Assembly: GCA_002633005.1 (NCBI GenBank)
Contig: NMRA01000486.1
Span: forward strand, 245,251-309,250
From: Phoronis australis
Taxonomy: Eukaryota > Phoronida > Phoronidae
Reading direction: 5' to 3'
DNA: 64,000 bases
Shown here: positions 52,780 through 64,000 of the stretch, one piece after another
How positions within the stretch are numbered: the stretch's first letter is position 1
Layout of the letters: each line of letters begins with the position of its first letter
Translations under genes and position numbers: made by a program
The notes under the pieces: model-generated
Seen by the model: the letters and a program-made list of their open reading frames with translations, nothing else
The model's database searches: none
What the model was told of the DNA's origin: nothing

Positions 52780-55700
52780 ATGGTGGTTACGGTGACAGCA
52801 GCGGTCGTCTTCGCTTTCACCATCGGATCTTGTCAAGGTAAATCTTCAGAGGTTATAGGTAGCGGAGAATTTTAAACTGGTGCGAACACGATTCGTACGA
52901 GTATGTGTAGTTTTGATGTGTTATACGCGGCTCAAGTAAAATTTCAACTAGCGTGTCACCTGAGACTAGATTTGTACAGATAGCCGGTTTTTATTCTCCG
53001 ATGACTTTAGTGTAATTTGGGTTCATAGACCGAGTTTGCTTGAGTGTGAGATTCTCATTGCGGACTAAGGCAAACTTTTGATTGAGACCTAAGGACCACA
53101 TTCTCGACACAGCTTGTCAAGGTAAACCGGGACTGAAGGAATATTCAATGTGGATAGGGCTTCAAAAGTCCACGGGGCACCCAGTCACTGTACAGTGTGC
53201 ACCGCCCCTCCCCCTCCCGATGGTGCCACGACGACAACTTTTGAATGACGTTATAAACACGGATGATGATTCTGTTCCAACATCGGAGTGTCATAACCCT
53301 ACTATATCTACATCATGGTTCTGTGGGTATATATATATATGTAGAATAGACTCCGTTCTTGTCTGCCACTGCCGTGGCCTATAATCGTATTGCGAAATTT
53401 AACGACTTGCGTTAATGTTGTGTGGGGTCTCATTGCGCGATCGCAACCCATTGGCAATATTAGCAGATAGGTGTCAACTAAAAAAGGCATTATTTTGAGA
53501 AAGGGTGGAGAGAAAGATCAGAAATTAGGCTATCAATGAAGTGTAACCTGTAGCCAATAGGAAATTGTATACACTGCTTAACGTTGATATACCTGGCTGA
53601 GGTGAGTTTAGACATGAGGTCATCCCATGCGCGCTGCTGAACCGCGACATCTTATTATTCTGTAACCTAACAACCCATAACACGTAATTAGTTGTTGGGC
53701 GTAGCATTGAAAATAGGACAGGGGCAAGTCTAAGATCTTGAGCAAGGCCATGATCATATTTCCCTTTTACTCATTAGCTTAAATGAAAGTTATAAACCAA
53801 GGAAAATGTGCTTCAAACCCTAAGCAAAATTTTGAGATTGTTTTGTGAAAGTTAATCGGGATTTTGCGATTTTCATGTGTAGGCGTAACTATTCAAAGGG
53901 ATGTCACTTCAAACTCTTAAATGCAGTTTTCTGCAAAAGGAAAAGATTTTAGACTAATGCGCAACGAATAACATAAAAAAGTACCAGCAAAACAAGCTCT
54001 AGATTGATACTGGGTCTTGTGCGTCAGATCATATTATAATCAAGGACATATCAAATGCACGTGAGCAACTCGCGCTTCTTGAACTAGTACCCGGAAAATA
54101 TCGATATTTTGCCTGGTCAAAAAACGTTGCCCAAGCATTTTGGAATTTGGCTACTGCAGTCAAATCAGCATGTGTATTGGCGAATATATTAAATTAAAAC
54201 ATACTAGGAAGTAGTTACAAAAGGACGTTCTTGTCACTTCATTTTCATTAGAAGCCCAAGGCAGGGAATCGCACTGCGCTGCCACATTTGGCAATCGAAA
54301 GCTGGGGCTTCGATAACAATTTTTTGTAGTAGGATATTGAAGTTCTAGCTGTATTCGACAAGATCTGTTAGAAGCGGTGGAGTTCAGTAACGCTAGGACC
54401 TAGCTAAAATCTAGCGATAATGACGTGTTCTCATTTAATACACACGGCAATATCTCTTGTAATTTCGCGAAGTCTTGCTTTTTAGCAAGGCTCCCTAGCG
54501 TTACTCTACTCTACCTAGACCTCATAGTAAATTTGGAAATTTTGAGGAGAAAAATCGCCTACGCAGACGAAATGTTTCTCCGTGTTTTATCGCCATCCTT
54601 TAAATGAAGAAACTTATTCAGTATTCTACATTGGCGAAAGATGTTTAAAAACCACACATCCCAAGTTCAGGAGATGTCATCTGTTTTGGGAATCATGACA
54701 CCAGAAAAAGGGATGCAGATGCCAATGATAGTGGCGTCTCTGTCCGGAAGTAGCAGCAACTGCACTACATACGTCACGAGGTCACGGTGGTATTACAAGT
54801 GCGGCTATAGGGTTACTTCCGTAACGGGCGACAAAGGCTATCTAGGAACTTATCGGCAAATCTATAAATTTAGCAAAATGTCTACAGAACTATAAATTTT
54901 AACTTAATAAAAGTACGCGTTTTCCGAAAGTAGAAAGCCTGTGGAATTTCATGTTTGATTTTTCCAATATGCCGTTAATTGAGTCACGCGAACATTTCTT
55001 TTCAGTAAAATTTAGGAAAAAAGGAAGGTACGTTGGCAGTAACCCAATGGTATCAACAACATTATCAAATTACGTTTAATTCAAATTTTACAATTTGTTT
55101 TTCCGTTTTCGTGTAACAAACTTTTGTTTTTTTCATGGAAATCATCAAAGTCTGACTTTTGTGATACCCCGCCATACAAAAATGGAACATTACAGGGGCG
55201 GATCCAGGATTTTGAGTTAGGTGGGGGCCAGGGCAGAGTATTAGCCATAGTTTTGCCCGTCAGACATTTGCACCCCCTGTCAAATGGAATCTGGGAGAAT
55301 TTTAGGGGGGCCATGGGCCCCTGGCCCTCCCCTCCTAAGTCCGTCACTGCATTAGACAAATCCTAAAAGTGTTTTGGAGAACAGTGAATGACTGGAAGCG
55401 TGAGGTCTGAGAGTTTCACTCACGGCATTTCTGAAATGTGATAATCCAAAGTTAGCCAAATTTGGACGTTTTTCTATGCTTCATTACAGCTGTTGAATAG
55501 TTGCATCTGGTTTCACACCTGCATTGGTGGAAGCCCGACGGAAGAGGTAGCGTCTGCAGCGGTGGTAATGTGACATCACAAGGGTGTCTGCGTCCATATA
55601 ATGTTCGTTTAAATCTTTTGTCTCTCAGGCAACGTACTATATGAGATGTGTCCAACCAAAGTCATTCCAGTAACATCAGGTGGCGTGCTAACAACTCCGA

Positions 55701-58700
55701 GCTTTCCGTCAAACTATCCGATTGACGTGGACTGTGTCGCAACAATAAAGGCGCCTCCTGGCTACAAGATCTGGGTAAGCGATGTTACTCAACTGCAGGG
55801 CATAAGGTGCACGACCAGATACTGGTCAATAAAACGTAACTTGAACAAAATTTAATACTAGAATGTTTAAGTTTATATTGAATACAGATGATTCATTGGT
55901 TCATACACACTATGTCGTTTCTTTGGTTCCAGTTTCATCCCCTGCAAGACCAGTTCACCTTTGAGCTGGAGGCGAAGGATGAGGTACAGTGCAAAGGTTG
56001 TTGTGACTGGATGCAAGTTGTGGATTCCCAGAGACAAGACCAGCCTCTCACGCAGAAACTTTGTGGTTCTCAGACTACCTTCGACTTGAAGAGTTTGTCA
56101 AATGAAGTTCGTGTGTCATTTTATAGCGACAATTCCCTTCCAAAACAAGGATTCAGTCTCCCGTTTGAAGGTAATTCGTTGGATAAGAACTTTTTGATAC
56201 AGACTATAGACTGCATTACAATGTTACACAATAGATACCAAAATTATTAATTCACCTACAAGTCAAAACATAGGAGACCATGTAAATATTTTGCTTACAA
56301 GTAGGTTCACAATCATAACTTTAATATTTTGTCGTACTAATTACTGTTTTAACATTTAATATAAAACATGAAACATGATTATTAGTATCATTATGGTTTT
56401 GGACTATTACTACTGCTATTACTGTTGTTGTTTTTGTTGTTACTATTGTTATTGCATGGGCGGATCCAGGGTTTTTTAAAAGGGGGATCTGATCAAGGAT
56501 TCTTTAAAAAGGGGGATTCAAGTCAACAATTTGAAAATTCTAGATTTGATATCACTAAATCATATAAAGGGGGGGGGGCAGAAACCCTTGACCCTCATGG
56601 ATCCGCCTATGTACCATCATGATTATTATTATTGTGGTGTGAGGTTATTGCTTAGGTATTTCCCTATTTTTTTCAATAATCTAACTAAAACACTTGTCGA
56701 ATTATTCTTCAAAATTTAATTCGCTGTTTTACACTGAGTAATTTCCTCAACGGTTTGAAGACTTTTGACCAAACGATAAGGGCGTGTCGTTTCAGTTGTC
56801 CTGGAGCCGTTGTACACTATATGTCAAGACTCTACCACCGCAGCATTGCGCGGTACCATTGTGTCTCCTGGATGGCCCTCTTCATCATATCCCACGAACA
56901 AGGATTGTAAGATATCAGTAACAGTTCCCGAGGGGCACAATATTCAACTTACTAGTCAACTCCTGGAGATAGAGACAGACTCCGACTGTAGTACGACGAC
57001 TTGCTGTAGCACTGATTGGTTGGAATTTCGTGACATCAACAGGAATGTCCTGGTGAAAAAATTTTGTAGCGGAGACCCCAGTGCTGAGTTGCTGTCGAAC
57101 ACCGCTGTCATTGAGTTTCATTCCGACGGTTATAACAAGGGAAACTTCAGGGGATTCCAGTTTGTATACGAAGGTGATTTTAAAGCGTTCCACGCTCTCG
57201 AACATTTCGATTGGTAACACTCTATCTGTGAATGAAAACAAACAGAATGAAATTAAGTTTTGGAAATGTACATTGAAACTACGCAAAAAAGTCACTCACG
57301 ACTAATTATCGTCGTCGTAGTGACAATATCCTTTTCGTTGAGAAATTAATTTAACGTTTTCAGTGACCAAAAGAAATGGACATACCGGTACTATTTTTAA
57401 AGTGAGATTATTCGAGCATATCCATTCCCAACTAGTGTGACTACTATGCTGGGATGAGTAGGCTCTGGCCAGTCTTACTGTTTATTTTACTTTTCTTCAA
57501 GAAATAATCCAATTCTGAAACAAGTTTTAAAACTACTAATTTCCAGCCTTTGCACTCGTTCGGTTGAGCGAGGAGGGTGTCTTCGAAAGCGCGCACAGTC
57601 TCTCTTTTAAATCATGCTTGACTTGCACCTTTTCTGTTTTCAGCGGTTTATGTTCAAACAACGACCATAAGAAAACCAACCAAGAACGGGACGGAGGTGT
57701 CACCAGTACCCACCGGGCAGCCAAGTGTGAATTGTAAGACAAGATACCCCCAACAATGCACAGCCTGTTTATACCGCAAGGATTTTTGAAGTTAGATTTA
57801 GTGACGCTGCCATCAATGAAAAATAGTTGTTGTACTGAAGTTTTGCAAATGTTACATGTCAACATCCACAAGAAATCACTGTCCCCCGCTATAGTACAGA
57901 TTCTACAGATACGTTGTAAATGAAGTCAACAGCGAAGTCGGAGGTTACTATGCCACTCTAGAATTTTCTATTTATTTCAGCACACTAACTATTAGGCCCT
58001 ACATTAGAAATTTCAGTACACTAAAACTAACATTTCAGAAAGTGGGATACTTCGCAACAACGTGCATAGTGTTCAAAACTCTGTGTGCACGCTACCGCAT
58101 TCGTGATAAGTGCCAATAATATTAGTCGCTTTCAGAATTTTAACCCCCTTTCTGTGACAAAGCCAAATGTTTCCCAAATGTAGGGCCTATTCAAAACTTT
58201 GAAAAATCTTTTCCGATGACGAATCAATGGGAACTATTTTTTTACAGTTGCTGCCATCATCGCCGCGGCAATAGTTGGCGGAGCAGTACTTATAGTACTT
58301 TTACTCATTATAGTGCTGGTTGTGAGACGGAAGACAGGCTAGTAAGTGTGAACGTGCCTTACCTCCAACGCCTTTTTATTTTTCAAAGTTACAATGCCTG
58401 TATGGGTTAGTTCGGTATAATGGGTAATAATTGCAATAATAGCCGCCATTGCTAAGGGCCATCAGGGGATTAATTTGCAGCTTTGACTGTTTCGTCATTA
58501 ATGTCGTCATTTTTAGCAGTGGCGAGTGGGGAACACCGTTTAACGAAAACCGAGAGCTCGAGATGTTATATTTTATTTCTTTTTTCTTTTAAATGTATCA
58601 TATCAAACGCTACAATGGCTGTTTGTTGAAGGTCGGCGATCAATACACTGCTTATTGACTCGAACGTATCGGTTATGAGTTAAAAATCCCCGAATCTCGA

Positions 58701-60595
58701 TAACACGTGTGCTAAATGTCTGACACATCCTTACTTGAAAGGCTGTACAGGCCAGACTACTCTCGGAATGTGCACTGGTACTTGTGAAGTCTTGTTTGAC
58801 ATGTAAATTATTTTGAAACTTGAGAGGAAAAAGTTAGCCTAATGTGACTTCGGCTGGTGAACTAATCCAGCGTCAACAGTTTTATCCGTGTTTACTTTAA
58901 GTTCGCTGATCGATCACTGCGGTCACGTGACCCATGCAATGTTTGTTCATTTCAGTTGCCAAACAAAAATTTTGGGAAACTTCTTGTGTTGTTCTGTGGC
59001 GCCGGTACTGGACTCACCACGCCCACCAAAGGATGCCGTGTCCTGGGAAAACGTTATACGAAGGTTTGTAATGTATAAATATGTCAATAATTATTTACAT
59101 AATAAAAAATAATTGCAGGCGGTCTGGTAAACGTTGTACCAGACGTGCACAGGCCGCGCATATGGGCCCATTGCACTGATCAGCTGGAACCATTTTTATG
59201 CTTTATTGAGAATAATATATAGTTAAAACCGAGCTGAGGAAACTAGAAACCTGACTCAAGGGTCCAGCAGTGTGGCCCAGTGGGACTCGAACTAGAGACC
59301 TGACTCAAGGGTCCAGCAGTGTGGCCCAGTGGGACTCGAACCCACGAGCACATGAAGCCGACACTTATTCCACTTGGCCACACTGACTATAGATCACGTG
59401 ATGTAACCAACATATGGCGTGTATGAAGACTAATAATTACTTATACGATGTTCAACGCGCTTGTTTATAACAACACAATTATATAGAATTTTTTATTGTT
59501 TTGTTCTCCCTAACTCCAATGTTTAAACGTTATGGCGAAATTCCGGCAAAATGTGGTTTAGGTGGCACATGTTTTTGAATTTCCCCAACGACGTCTTCTT
59601 AGGCGGCTGTGTCGTCACCATTGAAACCATTGTCGTAGCCGTGGACGTCATAATTATTTTAATCACTTACGTTCTAACTGACGAAATGAATTAAGAAATA
59701 AAAGGTCCCCTGTTTATTTCCTTCCAGGGAGGATAATCGCGATGGCTTTGAAGATCGCTACTTGGCCTCGTCCTATAGATCACGTACCCCCAGTCCGGAT
59801 GCTGAACGAGGGCGAGAAGAGTTGAAGGAGAGTCGACGCTCGAACTACTACGAAGACCGATACTCAGCATCCTCCTACAGGTCGCGCACACCTAGTCCGG
59901 ACGTAGAGCAGGGGCACGAGTTGCCAGGGGACCACAGACCTTCGGACTACTATGAGGAAATCGGGCCGAAATATAACGGTCTGGCTGCCATTCCGGAAGT
60001 TGTAGTTACTCCTCCTGAAGAATTTGAGAGTACCTCCGGTCCTATAGAGCCATGTACTGACAAAGAAGAATCGTGTGATCCGGAAGTTGTTCTTTCGCCT
60101 CCTGACCAAAATTCATCTGATCGTGCGGGAAGTTTTAATGACGAAACCAAAGAAAAAGAGCTTCGGGTCGGTCATGGAAAACCCAGAGAGGAAGAAGATA
60201 TTAAGAATGCAGATATGTTGAATGATGATGCAGCTCTTCAAGGTAGCGATAGCCTGGATGACCATACTTCACAAAAATCTAAACCGTCCAAAAAATACGA
60301 TAAAAATAAAAAGACAAGGAGTCCAAAACCGAAACGGAGGGAAAATCAGTCCCCTCTCAGTGTCAAGGGAATCAGCGGAACTGAAGAACCAGCGACCGGA
60401 GACGAGGAAAGATCGAATTCACCTGAACCACAGCCATTAGAGAATGAGAATGATAGCGAGAAAAACGTTAATGTTGTTGGAAATTTAAATCACCATAAAG
60501 AAGAAAATAATTTGTCTAGTGGGAACGGGGTATTAGTTGGAGAGACCTATGGGGACGGCATAGATGCTGCAAATATCGAGTCTTCTACGTGTTAA
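52780..60595 (+). CDS. Predicted type I membrane protein: signal peptide, two CUB domains, TM helix, long charged tail
   Basis: Exons 52780-52837, 55629-55774, 55933-56170, 56796-57173, 57644-57733, 58248-58341, 58956-59063 and 59728-60595 all have GT-AG borders with matching phases and sum to 1980 nt (659 residues). Signal peptide MVVTVTAAVVFAFTIGSC (exon 1); CUB1 about 26-147 (exons 2-3); CUB2 about 155-273 (exon 4); a Thr/Pro-rich stalk (exon 5); TM helix about 305-330 followed by RRK (exon 6). The tail (335-659) holds two ~34-residue repeats with ASSYRSRTPSPD and YYE, then a Glu/Asp/Lys/Ser-rich disordered part. CUB domains bind protein or carbohydrate ligands outside the cell; the tail has possible Ser/Tyr phosphosites. 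No named orthologue is recognised. Exon 7 is the least certain. Confidence 0.85.
55193..55349. mobile_element. Short GGCGGATC-family transposon, copy F
   Basis: Left CAGGGGCGGATCCAGG, right taagtccgtcactg, perfect 5-bp duplication catta. It lies in intron 1 of the CUB gene. Confidence 0.9.
55629..56170 (+). CDS. CUB domain 1 (exons 2 and 3 of the CUB gene)
   Basis: Exon 2 (55629-55774) reads VTSGGVLTTPSFPSNYPIDV and continues to PPGYKIW; exon 3 (55933-56170) reads FHPLQDQFTFELEAKDEVQC and ends GFSLPFEG. It has the S-P-x-F-P-x-x-Y-P start, GYKI and C..C..DWMQVVD hallmarks of CUB, plus an extra CC pair. The intron within the domain is phase 0. Confidence 0.9.
56455..56611. mobile_element. Short GGCGGATC-family transposon, copy G
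   Basis: Left catgggcggatccaggg, right catggatccgcctatg. Flanks tattg / tacca do not match, so the duplication is lost or the ends are altered. It lies in intron 3 of the CUB gene. Confidence 0.8.
56796..57173 (+). CDS. CUB domain 2 (exon 4 of the CUB gene)
   Basis: A single exon, phase 1 at both ends, so it can be shuffled as a unit. Seen are IVSPGWPSSSYPTNKDCKIS, the EGHNIQL strand, TCCSTDWLEFRD and RGFQFVYEG. Like domain 1 it has an adjacent CC. Confidence 0.92.
58248..58341 (+). CDS. Transmembrane exon of the CUB gene
   Basis: Acceptor TTTTTTTACAG. It encodes AAIIAAAIVGGAVLIVLLLI and then IVLVVRRKTG: a 24-residue hydrophobic helix followed by basic stop-transfer residues, placing the charged tail in the cytoplasm. 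Donor GTAAGT, phase 2. Confidence 0.88.
59240..59395 (-). repeat. tRNA-derived SINE fragment, partly duplicated
   Basis: The minus strand has TGGCCAAGTGG (A box) and GGGTTCGAGTCCCAC (B box with paired TpsiC stem), with GTGTGGCC/GGCCACAC facing as an acceptor-like stem but with two extra bases. A 49-bp piece (gactcaagggtccagcagtg...ggactcgaac) is repeated in tandem at 59250 and 59299. It is in an intron of the CUB gene. Confidence 0.65.
59728..60595 (+). CDS. Last exon of the CUB gene (cytoplasmic tail)
   Basis: Acceptor CCTTCCAG; 289 codons with stop. Two repeats (DRYLASSYRSRTPSPD... and DRYSASSYRSRTPSPD...), each ending near YYE, then low-complexity acidic and Lys-rich sequence ending ANIESSTC. 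The part from 60057 on is present a second time at 62826-63364. Confidence 0.9.
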
Positions 60596-60644
60596 GCCTG
60601 TGACTCCACCACTAGGATTATTTATGGCATTTTATTTTAGTTAA

Positions 60645-60650
60645 ATTAAA
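60645..60650 (+). terminator. Variant polyadenylation signal ATTAAA after the CUB gene
   Basis: ATTAAA 50 nt after the stop, also present in the duplicate at 63414. It is followed by T-rich sequence. No AATAAA is seen nearby. Confidence 0.4.
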
Positions 60651-60939
60651 AAGATACACTATACTCTTTGTTTTAATTTCTTTCTGGTTATCAAACTCAT
60701 CACTCGAGTTTCTTCAATAGAAATATAACAGTGCATTTGATAGATCCAACTCCACGCCTATTTGCGTTACATTAAATTGTTGGTTTCTATTTTCGAAAGT
60801 CACTGAATGCGATGTTCAGTTGTGTCATGTTGGTAAATTAGGATGTACCACACAACATTTAACTGTCAAATTAAATTTAAAATGTTTATGAAATTCCGTT
60901 GAGTTTGAAAAAAGAAAATTGATTTTTTTAAAATTTTTA

Positions 60940-62205
60940 TTTTGCTCTAGCATGGTAATTACATATCACATAAAACAATACAGTATACATCATTTACAAA
61001 GAATAACATTAAATCACTAGGCAACAAGTACAGGATGTAACTCTTAAAAAAGTTTACAAACATTTTTTAACAAACTTTTGGCTAAATATGTAATTTTGCT
61101 AGTATGATCAACAAGATGACATTCCCAAAACAGATGGAGCGTAAATCACTTGTTTTCATTTAAATTTTATACAAATAATTAATGGTTGGCAATATTCTGG
61201 GAATTAAGCGGTATTGAAACCAACGCAATATTGTATCTTTTGTACAACTGAAGGGGAGTTTAATAATATTTACTTTTCTTCACCAGGTATCAGGGTCACT
61301 GAGCTTTACATTGTTTATAACAACGTTTATTACTATCTCAGACGACCACTTGTTTTTATATTTACAAGCTGTCTGAAGTGTCTGTGCTACGGTGTCATAA
61401 ATAGTCTATTTACCGCTTGTGATTTATTATGCAAAATTTCATAAATATAACTTGGAAAATTTGGTAAAAAATATTGTCTTGGTCTATTTTTAAGACCCCT
61501 GTACGCTGCAAAGGTTGCACTTCTTAATCCATAGAATTCTAGTATTGGAGGTTGAAAGTTATAACTGTTACACAGTTCTTCGTATGACAGAAAAGAGCCT
61601 TCAGCATTAAACAAATCAAACACACGATAGACTCCTCTCTCATACCACGTCTTGTAGAAAATAGATTTTCTACCGGCTTAATCTTTGAATTATAGCATAG
61701 GGGAGAGTAAATAATATTTTCACTTTTGTCACACATTTAAAACGGGATTCGCTTAAAACTTCCTTCCAGAACAGATTGTCGGTTCCTTCAGCTAATTTTT
61801 TAAGAAAAGCGTCCCCCATTTTAAAAAGTTATCAACTTTACAACCTAAAACTGCCTCCGCAAGGTCACGTTTGGTATTTAAGGTGAATAGTTTACGATCA
61901 AGTCACAATATTTTCAAAGACTTGATAAAAAAATAATTAACATGAACCATTTTTAAACCACCAATATCCTGATTTTGTACAATTTCATTTCGGCTAACTC
62001 TGTCATTCTTCCCATTCCAAATGAAGGCAAAAAACTCTCTAATTGTTCAATCATGTCAATGGAAGGGCTAGGGAGGGATTGAAGCAAATGAACAATCTTG
62101 GGCAATAAAAGTGTCTTAACCATGGTTATTTTACCTAAAACAGTAAGAACTCTTCTTGAACAAGAGCCCACCATTTTTGTCAGACGATTGTCTGTGTGGG
62201 TTTGT
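60940..62205 (-). mobile_element. LINE fragment (L1/Tx1-like), 3' part of the reverse transcriptase ORF
   Basis: The conceptual minus-strand protein has VLGKITMVKTLLLPKIVHLL (RT thumb region of L1-like elements; 62174-61953), then FLSYEELCNSYNFQPPILEF with NFPSYIYEILHNKS (61623-61387), then KDTILRWFQYRLIPRILPTI and a LRSICFGN...-type zinc-knuckle remnant (about 61260-61080). The pieces are in different frames, so the element is dead and 5'-truncated. It lies head-to-head with, and immediately after, the CUB gene. The same 3' end recurs at about 63705-64000. Confidence 0.72.
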
Positions 62206-62824
62206 TTAAAAGGTAGCTATGCTTTGAAGTTGTGCGTAGATGGAGAGTGAATAATCAAATCCAGTAATTAATTTATTATATGAAAACCCCTAATTAGACA
62301 AATGAAACCTATTGTTAATTAAGTAATCAACTACAAAGAGAAACTACGCTAGCGCCCTCATTAAAGATTACTTTAATCAAACAACCAAACGATCAAATGT
62401 CTTATCTGCTATCCAAGCTAGGACTCTCCACTTGTTGGATGTCTGTCCTGTTGGTGAATCTTCGAACTACACACAGTGTATAGCGACAGTGTACTTGCTG
62501 GTCACCGTCTCTGGTGATGCAACACTTGCAGGCAATTTCTTCTTCCCGCGAATCTTCTTGCTGGTCACAGTCTCTGGCTGATGACGCAACACTTCAGGTA
62601 GTATCTTACTACCCACAATGCAAGTGACAAGCTCTTAGTTAACTTCCGGTTCGTTAAGCTAACCCTTGCCCTTGCCAAGATCCTTTCTAGAATCTTCCAC
62701 GAGATGGCTCTGTCGTACAACTGCTTCTGTACACTGTAGCAAGTCTAATGCTTCAACTACTTTAGCGCATCTGATTATCTTGCTGATTTCAGCCCATAAT
62801 ATAACATTCTACTTATTTAGTGAT
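62206..62824. other. Unassigned sequence left of an assembly junction
   Basis: No gene or repeat family is recognised. ctggtcac(c/a)gtctctgg recurs at 62499 and 62561, a small internal duplication. It ends at the single n at 62825. Confidence 0.5.
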
Positions 62825-62825
62825 N

Positions 62826-64000
62826 CTGACAAAGAAGAATCGTGTGATCCGGAAGTTGTTCTTTCGCCTCCTGACCAAAATTCATCTGATCGTGCGGGAA
62901 GCTTTAATGACGAAACCAAGGAAAAAGAGCTTCGGGTCGGTCATGGAAAACCCAGAGAGGAAGAAGATACTAAGAATGCAGATATGTTGAATGATGATGC
63001 AGCTCTTCAAGGTAGCGATAGCCTGGATGACCATACTTCACAAAAATCTAAACAGTCCAAAAAATACGATAAAAATAAAAAGACAAGGAGTCCAAAACCG
63101 AAACGGAAGGAAAATCAGTCCCCTCTCAGTGTCAAGGGAATCAGCGGAACTGAAGAACCAGCGACCGGAGACGAGGAAAGATCGAATTCACCTGAACCAC
63201 AACGTTTAGAGAATGATAATGATAGCGAGAAAAACGTTAATGTCGTTGGAAATTTAAATCACCATGAAGAAGAAATTAATTTGTCTAGTGGGAACGGGGT
63301 ATTAATTGGAGAGACCTATGGGGACGGCATAGATGCTGCAAATATCGAGTCTTCTACGTGTTAAGCCTGTGACTCCACCACTAGGATTATTTATGGCATT
63401 TTATTTTAGTTAAATTAAAAAGATACACTATGCTCTTTGTTTTAATTTCTTTTTGGTTATCAAACTCATCACTCGAGTTTCTTCAATCGAAATATAACAG
63501 TGCATTTGATAGATCCAACTCTCTGCCTATTTGCGTTACATTAAATTGTTGGTTTCTATTTTCGAAAGTCACTGAATGCGATGTTCAGTTGTGTCATGTT
63601 GGTAAATTAGGATTTACCACACAACATTTAACTGTCAAATTAAATTTAAAATGTTTATGAAATTCCGTTGAGTTTGAAAAAAGAAATTTGATTTTTTTAA
63701 TATTTTTATTTTGCTCTAGCATGGTAATTACATATCACATAAAACAATACGGTATACATCATTTACAAAGAATAACATTAAATCACTAGGCAACAAGTAC
63801 AGGATGTAACTCTTAATAAAGTTTACAAACATTTGGAAATTGAGATTTTTTAACAAACTTTTGGCTAAATGTGTAATTTTGCTAATATGATCAACAAGAT
63901 GACATTCCCAAAACAGATGGAGCGTAAATCACTTGTTTTCATTTTAATTTTATGCAACTAATTAATGGTTGGCAATAATCTGGGAATTAAGCGGTATTGA
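62826..64000 (+). pseudogene. Second copy of the CUB gene's last-exon 3' part, 3' UTR and LINE tail
   Basis: It starts at the n at 62825 with ctgacaaagaagaatcgtgt, equal to 60057 onward, and stays about 97% identical to the window end (63364 is the stop, same ANIESSTC end). Changes are scattered substitutions, mostly tolerated in frame, and a ~10-bp insertion near 63836. There is no splice acceptor or upstream exon before it. It is most likely the alternative haplotype placed in tandem by the assembler; a true partial duplication is possible. Confidence 0.8.

Noticed and set aside
59317-59390. Functional tRNA gene (A and B boxes present, minus strand)
   Set aside because: The acceptor and TpsiC arms are separated by two extra bases, the anticodon arm does not pair well, and a partial tandem copy is attached; a SINE fits better.

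Overview
The window is animal nuclear DNA, AT-rich and dense in introns. The likeliest source is an invertebrate deuterostome, and amphioxus (Branchiostoma) is my best guess. The reasons are high-identity homologues of bilaterian genes with GT-AG introns, very many small foldback transposons, and signs of an unreduced heterozygous assembly: duplicated blocks starting exactly at single-n junctions (50662, 62825). The species is an inference.

Five genes can be supported. (1) CDK20 (cell-cycle-related kinase), minus strand, four exons between 115 and 4029, running off the left edge. Its first intron holds a small LTR retroelement, and two of its splice sites sit in tandem duplications. (2) A RhoA-type small GTPase, plus strand, 13188-18252: one shared first coding exon and two alternative 3'-terminal exons, each encoding its own C-terminal half and CAAX box. 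(3) An M4 (thermolysin-type) metallopeptidase, minus strand, 19513-26304 or further, with complete zinc and catalytic residues; this is a bacterial-type family in an intron-bearing animal gene. (4) PQBP1 (polyglutamine-binding protein 1), plus strand, six coding exons 38072-46871, with WW domain and conserved C-terminal spliceosome-binding tail. (5) A predicted type I membrane protein, plus strand, eight exons 52780-60595: signal peptide, two CUB domains, one transmembrane helix and a long acidic/basic tail with duplicated serine/tyrosine repeats.

The rest is mostly intron and intergenic DNA with repeats: a CAG...CTG-ended short-element family making 5-bp target duplications (at least seven copies), other terminal-inverted-repeat elements, a 0.96-kb inverted repeat, tRNA-derived SINEs, an L1/Tx1-like LINE fragment on the minus strand just after the CUB gene, minisatellites and microsatellites. 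The last ~1.2 kb (62826-64000) is a ~97% copy of 60057-61220, probably the second haplotype.

The strongest biological observations are the alternative terminal exons of the Rho GTPase, with a homogenised 219-bp block, and the intron-containing M4 peptidase. No operons, CRISPR arrays or convincing functional tRNA genes were seen.
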